Assembly: GCA_020086605.1 (NCBI GenBank) | Contig: JACBWW010000004.1 | Location: 29,351,615 to 29,415,614, forward strand | DNA length: 64,000 nt | Direction of reading: 5' to 3' | DNA from: Lanius collurio | Taxonomy: Eukaryota; Chordata; Aves; Passeriformes; Laniidae | In this document: positions 61,637 through 64,000 of the stretch, in pieces | Position numbering within the stretch: position 1 is the stretch's first letter | Layout: each line of letters opens with the position of its first letter | Program-made: the position numbers and the translations under genes | Notes under the pieces: model-generated | Database searches by the model: none | What the model was told of the DNA's origin: nothing | What the model saw: the letters and a program-made list of their open reading frames with translations, nothing else

Positions 61637-63479
61637 GTATATCTGAAATTGTCTAGGTGACCTAACTTGACTTTGGCACTGGAAATGAAAGCTCTTTTCC
61701 AAGATGAAGGGATATTTTACCTATTGGGTTAGTTTAATTAATTTTTAGCCTTAACAACTAACAAAATAACTATTTATGACTCTGATCATCCTATATCTCC
61801 ATGGCCCAGATTTACTGAGAAGTTCATGCTGAAAAGAAAAGCTAGAGATCTGGCTATCTGATATTTTTTAATATCAGTCATGTCAGTTTTAATGTCTTAA
61901 TGTCAGTTTTCTCATTTGTGAGGCAAGCTTCACTTTTGCAGGCTCTTCTTCATCTTGATGCCATCATGATGGCAGAACAGGTTCTGTATTCAAACACATA
62001 CTGTAGCCTTCTTTTTTTGTTCCTTTACAGCATTTCATGCTCCTGGGCTTTTTTAGATTTTGAGCAAATGCATCCCTTTATCGAAGGTAAATTTTTAACA
62101 CATCACCAGCAAAGCTTGTGCCTGATGCAGGGGGCAGGCCAGGCAAACAGCCAGCCGTACCCCCATGTCAACTGTATATTGTCCTATCTGTTTTAACCAA
62201 ACAGAGAAGCCACATGTAGGAATTTTAGGGCAAGGGGGTGGAATATTCCCATTTCTCTGTGGCAGCAGAGATGATACAGGCATACAATATGCATCTTCAA
62301 TATCAATATTAAAATAAAGGACTAAATGCAGAGAAGAGCTTTTCTAAAGTGTCAAGGACTAAGAAAGCTTAACAGTGAGTCTTAAGGACCTCAGACTTCC
62401 TTAGGGTATTAAAAGAAACAAACAAACAAGAAAAAAGGTTGTAAGTTGATTTTGTAAAATCTGAGTATCTCTGTAGGGATAAAGGCTCTACAGGCTCTTT
62501 AGTCTAGCAGGAAAGAACATGATTAACTGAATATAAACAAACTTGTGATCAAAATTTCTTTAAAGCGAGGGCAACTCTAAGCCAGAATGAAGTCATGAGG
62601 GAGGTGTCTGATTCCCTAAGGCTTTCATCTTAGGCCTGATTTGTTTCAGAAAGACTTGCTTTAGACAAACCTGAGTTGTCCCAAGAATAATTTGATTCAC
62701 ATTCTGTGGGTATGATATACAAGAAATCAGATTAGATTACCCTGCTGCCTTCAGTCTGAATCTGGATATGTGAGTGAAAACTTCTGTGTTTGCTGAGTGT
62801 CTTTGCAATTAATGTCCATTTTAACTTTTTTTTTTTCGGGTGTGGGGAAGAAGGAGTGAGTGGGGTGATGAGAGATGAACACAGGAAGACATCAGAGATT
62901 GGTATTTGAAATACTACATAGAGCTGTGCTAAATTGCACCCAAAAACCATCCAGTAGCAGCAAAGTGAGGCAGTAGCTTGGATTCTTGCAGGCCATGTAA
63001 GCAAAACCTGATAAGACAATTTTTTTTTTTTTAACTGGGCATGCTTAAAACAACCTTGTAATCCCTTATAGGTCTTGTCTTGTTTAAGAAAGTTCAAAGC
63101 TATAGACTTAAATTGAGTTACTCTTGTTTTACAATAATGTAAAGGAGATGAGAACTTCCCTTCTTCATAGCCCTGGCTTATATTACAGCATAATAGCCAA
63201 ATGACTTCATTTAGAGTTTTGAAACATAAAATCTCTGGTAAAATTCATTCTTAATTTTAAGTTTATGTAACAACTTAAAGGCACATCTTGTTACTGTATG
63301 TTTTCAAAGTAATTAAGGGAGCACTTGTAGGGAATTGGTTTATTACCCAGTGTTTGGTATCCCTATTAAAAATAACGTTATTGAAATTGTTCACAAGTAA
63401 GTACTATATAATAGGAACAGCACTTAAAAATTTAGACTTAGCTTTAGTACATTTTAGTCTATTTTCTAAACCTGATACT

Positions 63480-63960
63480 GTCATATTACACAGGGCCTAG
63501 ATTAACTAGATCAAAGCAAATCCCAGCCTGTGTTTCCCTTATCTGAGAAATTCTCTTTGGTCCCTACCAATTCAGAAATAAGTTTTAGTTGCCAAAATGT
63601 GTGCATTATGGCTTGCTACATTATCAGCAAAAATATTTCTGCCCTGTGGAATTTAAGGTAAATGGGCAGCTAACAACAGCCACCCTTATCATGTAACACA
63701 GCAGTTATCAGTCCCTTAATTTAAAGTTGCCAATTATTCCCCATGTAATAGCCTCAAAAAGTACTCCAGAAAATGACCCCGAGGTTCCTTTTCATGCTCT
63801 AGTTGAGCAGTTTGAAGCAGGCAAGCACAGCTCAGCACATCTCCAGGGTGTTCTGAAGCTGATCCATGGTTTAATAAAGATTGACACTTTTAAACAGTGC
63901 AGGGAAATTGATGCTCTACTCCTATTGCATTTTAATTGAAGTTGGATACCAACTTCTCTT
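63480..63960. other. Unassigned stretch with a 70-codon open frame and GATA-type words
   Basis: A frame open on the + strand at 63727-63939 has a protein-like composition (for example Phe-His-Ala-Leu-Val-Glu-Gln-Phe-Glu-Ala-Gly-Lys) but no family that I recognise, and it is not in frame or homologous with the expected next SMOC1 exon. Around it TTATCT/TTATCA (GATA-type) words recur near 63540, 63690 and 63708. It may be conserved non-coding DNA, an old pseudogene piece or chance. Confidence 0.2.
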
Positions 63961-64000
63961 TGTCCTCTTACAGAAATTCTAGCCTGATTAAAGATACAGG

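Larger units (their letters stand above)
1..64000 (+). other. SMOC1: SMOC1 gene, internal portion (spans the window, both ends missing)
   Basis: Seven exons on the + strand join in frame into 222 codons that I recognise as SPARC-related modular calcium-binding protein 1, a secreted matricellular glycoprotein of extracellular matrix and basement membranes. In vertebrates it acts in eye and limb development and modulates BMP signalling (known for the family). By my recollection of the human protein (about 435 residues) the window covers roughly residues 127 to 349. The linker residues and the ending of thyroglobulin domain 1 match SMOC1 rather than its paralogue SMOC2. No start codon, signal peptide, EF-hand or polyadenylation site of the gene is in the window. 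Exon phases run 1-1-1-1-2-1-2, and every junction uses AG acceptors and GT donors. Confidence 0.95.
58934..64000 (+). other. SMOC1: SMOC1 intron, 5' part (continues beyond the window)
   Basis: Begins with donor GTGAGT. It holds a 1 kb CR1 portion (60607-61636) and two stretches that look constrained by eye (59760-60425 and 63480-63960), both described separately. The exon with the first EF-hand, expected next, was not found. Confidence 0.9.

Overview
This window is vertebrate nuclear DNA, almost certainly from a bird and probably from a passerine (songbird group). The reasons are short exons with GT-AG introns, low CpG outside exons, several CR1 LINE fragments with typical avian 3' tails, a passerine-type ERV LTR fragment, and a tRNA-Ile-headed, CR1-tailed SINE that resembles the passerine TguSINE1 family. 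There are no bacterial features: no operons, no long intact reading frames and no CRISPR.

One gene can be supported. It is SMOC1 (SPARC-related modular calcium-binding protein 1), on the + strand and running through the whole window. Seven internal coding exons are present, at 10192-10291, 12740-12787, 32001-32057, 36939-37019, 53772-53964, 55018-55100 and 58828-58933. Joined, they give 668 coding bases (222 complete codons plus two bases) with no stop and matching phases at every junction. They encode the second half of the first thyroglobulin type-1 domain, the SMOC-specific linker, the complete second thyroglobulin type-1 domain, and the start of the C-terminal extracellular calcium-binding (EC) domain. 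The exons for the signal peptide, the follistatin-like/Kazal domain and the first half of thyroglobulin domain 1 lie before base 1. The exons for the rest of the EC domain and its EF-hands lie after base 64000.

Layout: 1-10191 is the end of an upstream intron, with an LTR-like block near 7.2-7.6 kb. At 10.2-12.8 kb are two exons. At 12.8-32.0 kb is a 19 kb intron with only a short CR1 tail and two stretches that look regulatory. At 32.0-37.0 kb are two exons separated by an intron with two adjoining CR1 tails and a CR1 3' fragment. At 37.0-53.8 kb is a 16.8 kb intron with a minus-strand CR1, a long decayed CR1-like stretch and an old SINE relic. At 53.8-58.9 kb are three exons with short introns, one of which holds the TguSINE1-like insertion. 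From 58.9 kb to the end is intron again, with a 1 kb CR1 3' portion and two candidate conserved non-coding stretches.

I found no novel gene system. The main points for follow-up are candidate enhancer-like sequence in the SMOC1 introns, the SINE just upstream of a splice acceptor, two non-consensus splice donors, and a possible retroposed 3' end near 12.0 kb.
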